Below are positions 38,636 through 48,230 of a DNA stretch of 64,000 bases, in pieces. This DNA comes from Pararhodobacter zhoushanensis (GTDB taxonomy: Bacteria > Pseudomonadota > Alphaproteobacteria > Rhodobacterales > Rhodobacteraceae). A program made the position numbers and the translations under genes. Under the pieces are notes generated by a model, which ran no database searches, was not told the DNA's origin, and worked only from the letters and a program-made list of their open reading frames with translations. The stretch lies in the NCBI RefSeq assembly GCF_003990445.1, contig NZ_REEZ01000001.1:124001-188000 (forward strand). Reading direction: 5' to 3'. The first letter of the stretch is position 1, and every line of letters starts with the position of its first letter.

Positions 38636-39502
38636 CTATGTTCCGTGGCTGCGGTCGTAGCCATTTGGCTCCGGCGGCGTCCAGTCGGCCAGCGCCTGCG
38701 GCGGCGTCGCGAAGACGTCGACCAACAGCGGATGGCACGCGGCGGTGTCCGAGGAATGCTCGGCCCCGCAATCACCGCCCGGACAGGCCGAAAGCACCCC
38801 CAGCAGATCGATCTCGGCGAAGAACTCCAGATAATCGCCGGGGCGCACCGGGCTGGCTTTCATGAAATACTGTCCCGTATCGGGCGTAAACCCCGTGCAC
38901 ATGAAGACGTTAAGCACATCATGCACCAGCGCTTCGGCGTCCTGGAGTCCCTCGGCGGCCAGTGCCCGGGTCAGGTTTGAATGGCAGCAATGGTGATACT
39001 GATCACCCCCCGACAGCTGCCAATGGGTATAGGGATCGCAGCGGGTGCCGATCACGTCATGCACCCTGCCACCGAACGCATCGACGCCGTACCAGCCCAG
39101 CGTATCCTCGACGAGTGTTGCCATCGGGCGCAGGAAGGGAAAGCCGGACCACATCCTGTCGCCGACCTTCAGGTGGGTACCCTGCAGAGCGCGGGTTTTG
39201 CCTGAGTAGAAACGCTCAAGCGGGTTGGTGGCGTTGAACAGGTTCAGATCGCCCACCTGGGGCTCGCCGGTGCAGGTGATGCGAAAGAACCCGCCGGCTG
39301 GAACCCGGAACGCCGCCGCGTCGCGGGCGGGTACAAGGCACTGCGAAACCGGGCGGGCCTGCGCGCGCGCCTGCGCGTACAGCGCCAGCGGCGGTTGCGA
39401 TAAAGCCTGCGTCGGATAGCAGATCACCGGCGCAATGGCGCGGCGGGCCTCGGCGTCGGCCGGTGCCGGCGGTGCTGCGTGGAGCGGCGGGATGGCTGTC
39501 AT
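38636..39502 (-). CDS. DUF1989 domain protein (urea carboxylase-associated type)
   Basis: A 288-aa protein of the DUF1989 family, often found beside urea carboxylase and amidolyase genes. Seen: VPAGGFFRITCTGEPQVGDL near residue 66, GYDRSHG-like C-terminus, and possible metal ligands in HHCCHSNLTRAL near 166 and FMCTGF near 199. No urea carboxylase gene lies in the window. It is divergent from the PAS kinase with a 140-bp gap. Function unproven. Confidence 0.75.
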   Translation of the reverse strand: MTAIPPLHAAPPAPADAEARRAIAPVICYPTQALSQPPLALYAQARAQARPVSQCLVPARDAAAFRVPAGGFFRITCTGEPQVGDLNLFNATNPLERFYSGKTRALQGTHLKVGDRMWSGFPFLRPMATLVEDTLGWYGVDAFGGRVHDVIGTRCDPYTHWQLSGGDQYHHCCHSNLTRALAAEGLQDAEALVHDVLNVFMCTGFTPDTGQYFMKASPVRPGDYLEFFAEIDLLGVLSACPGGDCGAEHSSDTAACHPLLVDVFATPPQALADWTPPEPNGYDRSHGT

Positions 39503-39642
39503 GCGGACCTCAAACTTGCCGCCCCAGCGTGGCCGTTGTGACGCCTTTACGCAAGAGTCACAGAAACAGGCAAATTCAAGATGTAAGCTGCCTGAGACCC
39601 TGCTATGCTCGTTTAACGTGTTCGCCTTTGGAAAAGTACCCG

Positions 39643-42600
39643 ATGGACGATGGCTCTCGGCAATCGAGCCCTTCTCACCGCTCCGCTGACACTGCCCAAG
39701 AGCTGGTCATTGACGCTCTGGGGCAGCTTTTGCGTAGCAGTCCGGGCGACCTTGATGCAACAATCACCCAGATCTTGCAGCGCCTTTGCGTGATGGCGCG
39801 TGCCGATTGCGGCGTGTTGTACCAGCCCCAAGGCACCGGCTGGTGCGCCAGTCACGGCCCGCTGCAGGACGGCGCTGTCGTGCCGCTGGAATGCCTGGTG
39901 CGTGACCCTGACGCCTTTGCGGCGGGCGAAGCCATGGCCTTGCAGGACGTTGGCTCTCTGCCGACAGGGCCGTTGCGCACGGCGCTTGAGGCGCGTGGCA
40001 TTCGCTCGTCGGTGGTCATTCCGATGCTGCAAGACGCTACGTTGAGCGGGCTGATTGCGCTCGACTATATCCACCAGCCCAGCTGTGGCTCGACGCGCGA
40101 CTTGTGGCTGATCCAGTCGCTGGCCGATGGCATCCTGGCCGCTTTGGGTCGGCGGCGGACGGAGTGCGAGCTTCAGGCCTCGCGCAGCGAGCAGGCCTCG
40201 ACGCTGGAGCGGCTGCGCGCGACCCTCGCGGCGACGCCGGAACTGGTGCTCGAGATGGATGCCGACGGCACCTGCATCGATTTTCACTGCGGCTCTCCCG
40301 AGCTTCTGGAGATTTCGCCCTCATCGACACTGGGGCAGGCACTGGAGGACAGTGTTCCTGCCGCCGTCGCCAAATTGCAGCGCGATGGGATGGCGCGGGC
40401 GCGGGTCGAGGGGACCGCAGCGGTGCCCCGCTATTCGATCGACCATGCCGACAAGACGCGCTGGTATGACACGATTATTTCGCACCGGACCAAGGGCAGC
40501 GGCCAGTACGGTTACGTCTTCCGCATCCGCGACGTCACCGAAGATCATCAGCGTGAAGCCGAGAACGCGATGCTGATCGAAATCTCGCGCAGCATGACCA
40601 ATCTTGTCATGGTGCTGGACGAGGATCTCAACGTCATCTGGGCCAATCCGGCGATGGAGAAGCGTTCGGGGTGGGCACTGGAGGAGTTGCGCGGCGGTTC
40701 GGTGTCGACCTTCCTTGATCCTCTGGCGGACGAGGCGACCATGGACCGCATCCGCGATGCGATGCGGGCGCGTGTCACCTACACCACCGATTTGCTGCGC
40801 CACGACCGCAAGGGCGCACCCTATTGGGTGGATGTCACCGTCCAGCCGATGCAGGATCGCGCGGGGATGCCACAGGGCTTTCTGATCATCGAGAACGACA
40901 TCACCGCGCTCAAGCGCCATGAGGCCGATCTCGAACGCACCATCGCGCAGGGGCGGCAATCTCATGACCGGCTGCACGCTGCGATTGAATCGCTGCAGGA
41001 CGGATTCTCCTATTACGATGCTGACGACCGGCTGGTGCTGTGCAACGAGCGGTATCGCCAATCGACGCCGCGCACCGCCGCCATGCTCAAACCCGGTGTG
41101 CGTTTTGAAGACGTGATCCGGGCCGGCCTGTATCATGGCGAGTTCCCCGATGCGGTCGGGAACGAAGACGCGTGGCTGGCCGAGCGGATGGAAAAGCACC
41201 GCTTGCCCTATAACCGCATGGAGTTGCTGCTCAAAGACGGACGCTATGTCCGTGTGTTCGAACGCCAGACGCCCGAAGGCGGGCGCGTCAGTCTGCGGGT
41301 CGATGTCACGGCGATGAAGGAAGCCGAGCAGCGGATGAACGACATCATTGTCGGCGCCGGTGTCGGCACCTGGGATCTGGATCTGCTGCGGAGCGAGACC
41401 ACCATCAACGAGCACTGGCGCTCGATGCTGGGATGGAGCGGCCCGTTCGACCATGTGCTGACCCGTGAGAACTGGGTTGCCCCATTCCACCCCGACGACA
41501 ACGACATGATGCGCGAACACCTGCGCGCGGTGATCAACGGGACCCGCGACGCGGTCGAGCTGGAGGTTCGCCTGCGCCACGCCAACGGCCATTGGGTGCA
41601 TGTGCTGGTCCGTGGACGGATCAGCGCGCGCGACCACGAAGGTAATCCGTTGCGCATCAGCGGTTTGGGCTTCGACATGACCGGCCGCCGCCACGCCGAA
41701 GAGCGGCTGCGGGCAATTCTGGAATCGTCCTCGGTTGCGACATGGCAGCTTGATTGCGAAACCGGTCGCGTCGTCATCGACGAGCAATACGCCGCGATGA
41801 TCGGCTATCATCTGGACGAATTGGTGCCCTGGACGCGCGACAAGTTCGATGCACTGGTCCATCCCGACGACCTGCCGCAGTTGCGCAGTGGCGTCTCCAG
41901 CATCTACGGGGCGGACACCGCCAATGTCGGCCACGAATTCCGCATTCGTCACCGCGACGGGCGCTGGGTCTGGGTAATGTCGCACATACGGGTGCAACGC
42001 TGGACATCGCCGGGTGTGCCCGCCGAAGAAACCGGCATCCATATCGACATCACCGAGCGCAAGATGCGCGAGGCTGCGCTGGCCGATGCCAAACTGCGGC
42101 TGGAAGAGGCGCTCGAAGCGCGGCGCGAATCCGAGCAGCGCTATTCCGATATTGCCGAGGCCAGCGATGAATGGTTCTGGGAGGTCGCGCCGGGTCGCAA
42201 GATCACCCACCTGACCGCCGGGTTCGAGCGCACGACGGGCATTCCCGTCGACCGCATTCTCAATCGCGGGCTGGAAGAGCTGGGGGTCACGCCCGATTCC
42301 GACAGTGCCTTGGGCGATTGGGAGCGGCTGGCGCGCAACGTCATGGCCCGCGAGAAGCTGACCGATTTCCTGTTTCGCCTGCGCCCCGGCCGCAACGCCG
42401 ATCCGATCTGGCTGCGCATCAGCGGCGCGCCCTTCTTCAACGCTGCGGGCCAGTATGCGGGCTATCGCGGTGTCGGCACCAATGTCAGCGCGCTGATCGC
42501 CGCCACCGAAAAGGCCGAGGCTGCGAGCCACGCCAAATCACGCTTCCTGGCCAACATGAGCCACGAGTTGCGCACCCCGCTGACCGGCGTGCTGGGCATG

Positions 42601-43680
42601 GCCGAGCTTCTGGGCGAAACCGAGGTCGCGCCCTATCAGCGTGACATGATCAACACCATTCGCGATTCCGGCGAGGGGCTGCTGGCGATCCTCAACGACA
42701 TCCTCGATCTGGCGAAGATCGAAGCGGGCAAGATGATGATCGAGCATCAACCCTTCAGCCCAACCGAGCTGCTGGGCCGGGTCCGCGCGCTGTTCCTGCC
42801 CCGGGCCGAAGCCGGGGGGCTGGCGCTGCGCATCCATGTCGACCCCGACTGCCAGGCACCGCGCATGGGCGATGCCAATCGACTGTTGCAAGTGCTCAAC
42901 AATCTGGTCGGCAACGCGCTGAAATTCACCGAATCCGGCAGCATTGACGTCAGTGTCCGGCCTGATCCGGTCGCGAAGGACTCGCTGCGCTTCGAAGTGC
43001 GCGACACCGGCATCGGCATGTCGCCCGAGCAGACGGCCAAAGTGTTCGAGGAATTCGAGCAGGCCGAAACTTCGACCGCGCGGCGCTATGGCGGCACCGG
43101 GCTGGGCCTGTCGATCACGCGCAAGCTGGCGGTGCTGATGGGCGGCTCGATCACGCTGGACAGTGTGGCGGGACAAGGCACGCATCTGGTGATGACGGTC
43201 CCTGCCCCGCGGCTGTCCGACGATGACAAGGCGGGCGCCGTTCTGCATGTCGGCGGTGTCGCCATGGGGGGTGGTGCCAGTCAGCAACCCGGCATCGACT
43301 TTACCGGGATGCGCATGCTTGTCGCCGATGACAACCACACCAACCGCCGCATTCTGGAATCCATGCTGGGGGCTATGGGCATCAGCGTCACGCTGGCCGA
43401 AGACGGTCAGGATGCCTGCGACAAGTTCCTGCCGGGCGCCTTTGATGTGATCCTGCTCGACATCTCGATGCCCGGTCTGGACGGCACCGGTGCGCTGGCG
43501 GCGATCCGCATGCGCGAGGCCGAGGCCGGGATCGTGCCGGTTCCGGCGCTGGCCGTGACCGCCAATGCGATGCAGCACCAGATCGACGAATATCTGGCTG
43601 CGGGCTTTACCGGGCACGTCGCCAAGCCCTTCCGCCGCGAAACCCTGACGCGGGCACTGACACTGGCGGTCGCGGGCTGA
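39643..43680 (+). CDS. Multi-PAS hybrid sensor histidine kinase
   Basis: A 1345-aa soluble sensor kinase without TM helices. An N-terminal GAF domain (about 20-165) is followed by roughly six PAS/PAC repeats (190-930), HisKA with the phospho-acceptor in [12 protein letters not shown] near residue 973, an HATPase_c domain with [15 protein letters not shown] and GGTGLGLSI, and a C-terminal receiver with phospho-acceptor Asp in ILLDISMPG near 1273 and Lys in VAKPF. It probably integrates several cytosolic signals and passes phosphate to an HPt or response regulator encoded elsewhere; none is adjacent. The ATG at 39643 has GGAAAAG upstream. Codon use matches its neighbours. Confidence 0.9.
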   Translation: MDDGSRQSSPSHRSADTAQELVIDALGQLLRSSPGDLDATITQILQRLCVMARADCGVLYQPQGTGWCASHGPLQDGAVVPLECLVRDPDAFAAGEAMALQDVGSLPTGPLRTALEARGIRSSVVIPMLQDATLSGLIALDYIHQPSCGSTRDLWLIQSLADGILAALGRRRTECELQASRSEQASTLERLRATLAATPELVLEMDADGTCIDFHCGSPELLEISPSSTLGQALEDSVPAAVAKLQRDGMARARVEGTAAVPRYSIDHADKTRWYDTIISHRTKGSGQYGYVFRIRDVTEDHQREAENAMLIEISRSMTNLVMVLDEDLNVIWANPAMEKRSGWALEELRGGSVSTFLDPLADEATMDRIRDAMRARVTYTTDLLRHDRKGAPYWVDVTVQPMQDRAGMPQGFLIIENDITALKRHEADLERTIAQGRQSHDRLHAAIESLQDGFSYYDADDRLVLCNERYRQSTPRTAAMLKPGVRFEDVIRAGLYHGEFPDAVGNEDAWLAERMEKHRLPYNRMELLLKDGRYVRVFERQTPEGGRVSLRVDVTAMKEAEQRMNDIIVGAGVGTWDLDLLRSETTINEHWRSMLGWSGPFDHVLTRENWVAPFHPDDNDMMREHLRAVINGTRDAVELEVRLRHANGHWVHVLVRGRISARDHEGNPLRISGLGFDMTGRRHAEERLRAILESSSVATWQLDCETGRVVIDEQYAAMIGYHLDELVPWTRDKFDALVHPDDLPQLRSGVSSIYGADTANVGHEFRIRHRDGRWVWVMSHIRVQRWTSPGVPAEETGIHIDITERKMREAALADAKLRLEEALEARRESEQRYSDIAEASDEWFWEVAPGRKITHLTAGFERTTGIPVDRILNRGLEELGVTPDSDSALGDWERLARNVMAREKLTDFLFRLRPGRNADPIWLRISGAPFFNAAGQYAGYRGVGTNVSALIAATEKAEAASHAKSRFLANMSHELRTPLTGVLGMAELLGETEVAPYQRDMINTIRDSGEGLLAILNDILDLAKIEAGKMMIEHQPFSPTELLGRVRALFLPRAEAGGLALRIHVDPDCQAPRMGDANRLLQVLNNLVGNALKFTESGSIDVSVRPDPVAKDSLRFEVRDTGIGMSPEQTAKVFEEFEQAETSTARRYGGTGLGLSITRKLAVLMGGSITLDSVAGQGTHLVMTVPAPRLSDDDKAGAVLHVGGVAMGGGASQQPGIDFTGMRMLVADDNHTNRRILESMLGAMGISVTLAEDGQDACDKFLPGAFDVILLDISMPGLDGTGALAAIRMREAEAGIVPVPALAVTANAMQHQIDEYLAAGFTGHVAKPFRRETLTRALTLAVAG

Positions 43681-43744
43681 TACGCGCCCCCTTTTCTTTG
43701 TCTGCGTCCGGCCCTAAGCGGGTTTCAGGGCAGCGGAGGCACGC

Positions 43745-45754
43745 ATGGCAATCTTGCTTGGGGTCGATACGGGCGGAACCTATACCGATGCCGTCCTTCT
43801 GGACGACACGGCGCAGGCGATCCGCGCGCATGCCAAGGCGCTGACCTCGCGCCCGGATCTGGCGCAGGGCATCGGCGGCGCGATTGACGCGGTGCTGGCG
43901 CAGGCGACGGATCTTACCCCCGCCGATGTGGCGATGGTGGCGCTGTCCACCACGCTGGCCACCAATGCGCTGGTCGAGGGGCAAGGCGCAAGGGCCGCGC
44001 TGGTGCTGATCGGTTTCGATGGCGGCGACCGTGCCCGCGCCGGGCTGACCGAGGCTTTGGGCGAAGATCCCCTCATTGCGCTGGCCGGTGGCCATTCCCA
44101 TGCCGGCGGCGAAGCCGCGCCGCTGGATCTGGCCGCGCTGGAACAGGCACTCTCCGCGCTGCCCAAAGGCATCAGCGCCATCGCCGTCGCCGCCCAGTTC
44201 GCCACCCGCAACCCCGCGCATGAGATCGCCGCCCGCACCTTGATCCGCGCCCTGACCGGCCTGCCGGTGACCTGCTCGCACGAGCTCAGTGCCGGGTTGA
44301 ACGGCCCCAAACGCGCGCTGACCGCGCTGTTGAACGCGCGGCTGGTAGCGATGATCGACCGGCTGATTGCCAGTTGCGAGGGGCATCTGGCTCGGCTGGG
44401 CATCACCGCGCCGCTGATGGTGGTGCGCGGTGACGGCGCGCTGGTCTCAGCCGCGCTGGTGCGCGAGCGGCCCATCGAGACGATTCTCAGCGGCCCGGCC
44501 GCGTCGATTGCCGGGGCGGCCTGGCTGACCGGGCTGAAGGATGCGCTGGTGTCGGACATCGGCGGCACCACCACCGATGTGTGCCTGCTGCGCGACGGCA
44601 AGCCGTCCATTGACCCGCAGGGCGCGCGTGTCGGCGGCTGGCGCACGATGGTCGAAGCCGTGGCGATGCGCACCACCGGGCTGGGCGGCGACAGCGCCGT
44701 GCAGATCCGCGAGGGGTTGGAGGGCGGTCTGACCCTCGGCCCCCGCCGCGTGATGCCCATGTCGCTGGCCGCCGCGCAACACCCGGATCTGGTGCACCGG
44801 ATGCTGGATGAAGCGTTGGGCCGCGATCCGTCGCCCGAGGAAACATGGCGGCTGGCGCTCCCCCTGTTCACCACCCTGCCCGCCGGCCTGTCTGTCCGCG
44901 ATGCCGCGGTGGCCGAACGGCTGCTTGACGGTCCGCAGCGGGTGTCTGCGCTGATCCGCACCCGCCTTGAGGGCCCGGCGCTGATGCGGCTGGTACAGGC
45001 CGGGCATGTGATGCTGGCCGGGCCAACCCCGTCAGACGCCGCGCATGTGCTGGGACGACAAAGCGGCTGGGACGGTGCTGCGGCGCATAAGGCGCTGACC
45101 CTGCTGGCCCGGCGACGCACCGGCAACGGCGAACGGCTGGCGGCGGATGCGGCGGCGATGGCACAACAGATCGTCGATCAGCTGACCCGGCAGACGGTCG
45201 AGTGCCTGCTGGAAGCCGCTTTCGCCGAAGATCCCCGCGACTGGCCCCTGCCGCCAGAAACCCTCGCCCGCCACCCGCTGACTGAGGCCGCGCTGAGCCG
45301 CGCACCCAGCCTTGTCCGGCTCGAGGCGCGGCTGGGTGTCCCGGTGATTGGCTTGGGCGCTTCGGCCGGATGCTATTACGGCGCAGTCGGTGAGCGACTG
45401 GGCTGCGACATGGTCGTGCCGGAATTCGCCGGTGTCGCCAATGCGTTGGGCGCTGTGGTCGGTCAGGTCTCGATGCACGCCGAGGGTCAGGTGACCGTGC
45501 CCGGACCCGGCGCGTTCCTTGCCCATCTGTCGGACGGCCCTGCCCGCTACACCACCGTCGAGGCCGCCGTCGAGGCACTGACAGGGGATCTGACCGCCCA
45601 ATCGCGCGCCCGCGCCCAAGCCGCCGGCGTCCCCGATCCCCGCGTGCAAACCACCCGCGAAGACATCGGGGCCGAGATCGAAGGCCAGCCCCTGCTTGTC
45701 GAAATCCGCCTGCGCGTCACCGCTTCGGGCCGCCCGCGCATTGCGACAGGGTGA
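43745..45754 (+). CDS. Hydantoinase/oxoprolinase family protein (HyuA type)
   Basis: A 669-aa ATP-dependent hydrolase subunit homologous to N-methylhydantoinase A and 5-oxoprolinase. Seen: GVDTGGTYTDAVLLD at residues 6-20, STTLATNALVEG near 68, the central GGTTTDVCL near 274 and RTTGLGGDSAVQI near 309. No HyuB partner follows within the window, although many such enzymes need one. It starts 64 nt after the kinase gene. Substrate unknown. Confidence 0.85.
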   Translation: MAILLGVDTGGTYTDAVLLDDTAQAIRAHAKALTSRPDLAQGIGGAIDAVLAQATDLTPADVAMVALSTTLATNALVEGQGARAALVLIGFDGGDRARAGLTEALGEDPLIALAGGHSHAGGEAAPLDLAALEQALSALPKGISAIAVAAQFATRNPAHEIAARTLIRALTGLPVTCSHELSAGLNGPKRALTALLNARLVAMIDRLIASCEGHLARLGITAPLMVVRGDGALVSAALVRERPIETILSGPAASIAGAAWLTGLKDALVSDIGGTTTDVCLLRDGKPSIDPQGARVGGWRTMVEAVAMRTTGLGGDSAVQIREGLEGGLTLGPRRVMPMSLAAAQHPDLVHRMLDEALGRDPSPEETWRLALPLFTTLPAGLSVRDAAVAERLLDGPQRVSALIRTRLEGPALMRLVQAGHVMLAGPTPSDAAHVLGRQSGWDGAAAHKALTLLARRRTGNGERLAADAAAMAQQIVDQLTRQTVECLLEAAFAEDPRDWPLPPETLARHPLTEAALSRAPSLVRLEARLGVPVIGLGASAGCYYGAVGERLGCDMVVPEFAGVANALGAVVGQVSMHAEGQVTVPGPGAFLAHLSDGPARYTTVEAAVEALTGDLTAQSRARAQAAGVPDPRVQTTREDIGAEIEGQPLLVEIRLRVTASGRPRIATG

Positions 45755-45794
45755 TCTTGCAGACCGCGCGCTGCCCGGCTAAGAGGCGTAGAAC

Positions 45795-45884
45795 GGAAGT
45801 GTGGCCGAGTGGTTTAAGGCTCTAGTCTTGAAAACTAGCGTACGGGGAACCGTACCGTGGGTTCGAATCCCACCGCTTCCGCCA
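45795..45884 (+). tRNA. tRNA-Ser (anticodon TGA)
   Basis: A 90-nt class II tRNA: acceptor GGAAGTG with matching 3' CGCTTCC, anticodon stem CTAGT/ACTAG with loop CTTGAAA (anticodon TGA), long variable arm TACGGGG/CCGTA, T-loop TTCGAAT and encoded CCA. Downstream DNA is a region of broken accessory genes. Confidence 0.95.
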
Positions 45885-45949
45885 CTTGCACATTGCAAAG
45901 CCGAAAGCAGGTCCCTCGCGGGGCCTTTTTCATTATGTGCCAAAGTGGC

Positions 45950-46128
45950 TTGAAGAACTTGGACCGTGACCTGCGGTTCTCAAGTGTGTCGGCGCTGTTT
46001 CGTTCCGAAGGCCTCGTCATCATGATGACGAAGCGCTCTTCACGATCGAGAAGACGTTCGATCTGACGCGTGGTCGTGTTGCGTTCCAGGACCCTCACCA
46101 ATGGATATTCGCTAAGATCGAGCATCAT
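45950..46128 (-). pseudogene. 5' fragment of a small STAS-like protein gene
   Basis: An intact start (MLDLSEYPLVRVLERN) leads through REERFVIMMT, a pattern I associate with short alphaproteobacterial proteins of the 'PLV...L..E..ALL.R.ERFVL' type. It then loses any resemblance after about 40 residues. The open frame continues into the antisense of tRNA-Ser, which is not coding. Read as a truncated gene; the family call is tentative. Confidence 0.35.
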
Positions 46129-46515
46129 GGCTGCGCCCTCCGACCCACCGAGGCAATATAGCCAACGGGCCTGATGAGTGCAGCATCCATACCGGCACAG
46201 CAGGAGTATTCGCGCGTGTCCAGCCGCGATACCAGAGCGACCTGGGCGAGCGTGTTGACGAACAGACGTTCGCCAATCGGGCGGCGCTCGTTTTCATAGG
46301 TGTCCAGCAGGCTTGCGGGTGCTTTCTCTCGGATCACGGCCGCCAGCTTCCAGCCCAGATTCATTGCATCCTGCAGGCCGACATTCAGTCCCTGCCCCCC
46401 ATGGGTGCACGGATATGGGCCGCGTCGCCAACGAGAAACAGCCGACCCTTGCCATAATGCGTCGCGAGCCGCGTTTCATCGCTGACCGATACGCCACGAC
46501 ACAAGATCTACCGGA
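46126..46515 (-). pseudogene. FAD-dependent monooxygenase, frameshifted and truncated
   Basis: Two adjacent frames together encode the conserved centre of a PheA/PgaE/Rox-type aromatic or antibiotic hydroxylase. The first has [20 protein letters not shown] then APMGG; the second continues [20 protein letters not shown] then [18 protein letters not shown] single missing base near 46400 breaks the frame. The N-terminal FAD-binding half is absent beyond about 46515, and the C-terminus diverges after about 46205. Clearly a dead gene. Confidence 0.8.
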
Positions 46516-46684
46516 GGCGATGGCGCGAAGCCTGCGCGACGCCTTGCTCAAGGTCCGCGACGGTGCGCGGGTCTTTTCAGGATCCTATGCCCCGACGCCG
46601 AGCGTGCCAGGCTTCTCAGACCGGCTGATTACCGCGGCATTGGCGCAGGGCCTCCATGGGCTGCTGAGCATGAAGTCCCCTTAG
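46505..46684 (+). pseudogene. Possible TetR-type regulator C-terminal fragment
   Basis: A plus-strand stretch encodes SLRDALLKVRDGARVFSG followed by a hydrophobic helix and stops at 46684. The 'LR..LL..RDGAR...G' pattern resembles the C-terminal domain of tetracycline-repressor-like TetR proteins. No start, HTH or complete domain remains, and the resemblance is limited. Confidence 0.3.
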
Positions 46685-46703
46685 CCGCCAAACTCGTTAA
46701 CTT

Positions 46704-47045
46704 TCAAAGCCAGAACATGACAGCTGCCGCGAGGGCGACGGCGGACAGAAAGACCTCGGGCACCTGTAGCAACGGGGTGCCAGTCCTTGAGCTTGCCGAC
46801 CATGATCGGGCGGCCGTTCGCGTCGGTAACGGCCGCCCGATCAGGCTGCCACGCCTCGCTTTTTCAACCGCGGGCTCAAAGCCGTGCGGTGAACCTTGAA
46901 ATACTTGCGCAGGCTTAATCGAACGCATGACCTTCGCCTGCTCACATCGATCATCCACCCACGGCTTACTGTGGCTCTTTTGAAAGAGCGGCCGCAGCCG
47001 GCCCTCTGCTCGTCGCTCAGCCGGAAAGAGATAGCTCATCATGCC
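46704..47045 (-). mobile_element. IS5-family (IS427-like) transposase remnant
   Basis: The minus strand encodes pieces of one transposase in order. An N-terminal piece (about 47042-46945) reads RLRPLFQKSHSKPWVDDR, close to the 'ARLRPFFPKSHGKPRVDDR' start of IS5-family transposases. Near 46800-46765 is MVGKLKDWHPVAT, compare 'MFGRLKDWRRVAT'. The end is EVFLSAVALAAAVMFWL followed by a stop. The catalytic middle is deleted and the pieces are in different frames. No terminal inverted repeats were identified. Confidence 0.75.
46803..46843. repeat. Perfect 16-bp inverted repeat with 9-nt loop
   Basis: TGATCGGGCGGCCGTT and AACGGCCGCCCGATCA enclose CGCGTCGGT. The structure lies inside the transposase remnant and is not part of a normal IS5 gene, so it probably arose by a local rearrangement or an inserted palindrome. 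Confidence 0.8.
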
Positions 47046-47340
47046 CCCATCAGTTCGGGAGCGTGAATAACGCCGGCATGGAGGTCGCAAGCCGAATAAT
47101 GGGTTCAGCGCCAAGGGATCGAAGGGATCTCCCCCCCATCCATCCAGCAGCACAGGTGCAGTGCCAAACTGCCGACAGGTCAGCAGTCGTGACGTGACAG
47201 CCGCAAGGACGGGCCTTGTCATCGCCAACGCCGCGCCGTCCGTTTTCCGACGTCGGCGCAACAGCATGTTGCGTTCAGCCATCTTTCCTTTCCGGTCAGA
47301 ACCTGCAGATTAACGACGGATCGCATGAAGGTCTGAATTG
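47046..47340. other. Non-coding remnant region
   Basis: About 300 bp between the transposase remnant and the FAH gene. An open frame on the minus strand exists, but its product has no recognisable domain and its codon use is unlike the neighbouring genes. Nothing functional seen. Confidence 0.4.
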
Positions 47341-47363
47341 ACCGCTGACGAAAGGAACACAGT

Positions 47364-48161
47364 ATGAAGATCACCGGATTCAAGACAGACACAGGCGTCC
47401 AGATCGGCCGTATCGAGGGTGACATGATCGTGCCACTGGGACCGATCGCAGACTTTTGGGACGACCCTGCCAAGGCCACCGAAAGCGCAGCGCCTGTCCC
47501 ACTGTCCGCCGCCACCCTCTGCCCGGCAATCCCGCGCACCGGCAAGGTGATCTGCATCGGTCTGAACTACCGCGCGCATGCCGAGGAAGCGGGCATGGCG
47601 ATCCCGACCACACCCGTCGTCTTCAGCCGCTGGACCGAGACCCTGATCGCGGATGGCGAGCCGTCGCCGGTGTCCGGCCAAGCCTATGACTGGGAGGCGG
47701 AGATGGGCGTGGTGATCGGGCAAAAGACGAGGGCCGCCGATGCCGCCTCGGCGCTGGAGTCCGTGTTTGGCTATTGCACGTTCAACGATCTGAGCAACCG
47801 CGCCTTGCAGCTGGAAACCGCGCAATGGACGCTGGGCAAGAATATCGACCGCTCAGGCCCGGTGGGTGCTATCGTCAGCGCGGACGAGGCAGGCAACCCT
47901 GCCGAGGGCTGGCAGGTGACCTGCGACGTGAACGGGGAACGGGTGCAAGACGGAAACACCGCCGATTTCATCTTTACCGTGCCCGAGATCATCGCCTGTG
48001 TCTCGCGCCAGATGACGCTGAACCCGGGCGATCTGATCATCACCGGCACGCCTGCCGGGGTCGGCATGGGGATGAAACCGCAACGCTACCTCAAACCCGG
48101 CGACGTGGTGCGGGTCGAGGTTCAAGGGCTGGGAGCCGTCACCACGCCGATTACCGCCTGA
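47364..48161 (+). CDS. Fumarylacetoacetate hydrolase family protein
   Basis: A 265-aa enzyme of the FAH superfamily (hydrolase, isomerase or decarboxylase of acyl-pyruvates and related 2-oxo acids). Seen: GKVICIGLNYRAHAEEAG near residue 65, PVVFSRW, the metal-binding WEAEMGVVIG near 111, FNDLSNR near 140 and LIITGTPAGVGMG near 224. GAAAGGA precedes the ATG. It starts an operon with the SDR gene 69 nt downstream. Substrate unknown. Confidence 0.88.
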   Translation: MKITGFKTDTGVQIGRIEGDMIVPLGPIADFWDDPAKATESAAPVPLSAATLCPAIPRTGKVICIGLNYRAHAEEAGMAIPTTPVVFSRWTETLIADGEPSPVSGQAYDWEAEMGVVIGQKTRAADAASALESVFGYCTFNDLSNRALQLETAQWTLGKNIDRSGPVGAIVSADEAGNPAEGWQVTCDVNGERVQDGNTADFIFTVPEIIACVSRQMTLNPGDLIITGTPAGVGMGMKPQRYLKPGDVVRVEVQGLGAVTTPITA

Positions 48162-48230
48162 TCCACGGGCGCGGGCCAACCCCGACCGGCCTGTGCCCGA
48201 CGCCCCACGAAAAGAAAACTGGAGACCGCT

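Noticed and set aside
45835-45949. C-terminal part of a minus-strand frame ending in an AEAVGFEPTVRF-like tail
   Set aside because: This tail is the antisense of tRNA-Ser, a well-known false protein end.
46704-47282. A single 192-residue minus-strand protein
   Set aside because: It joins transposase pieces from different parts and frames of an IS5-type gene to unrelated sequence, so it is not one gene.
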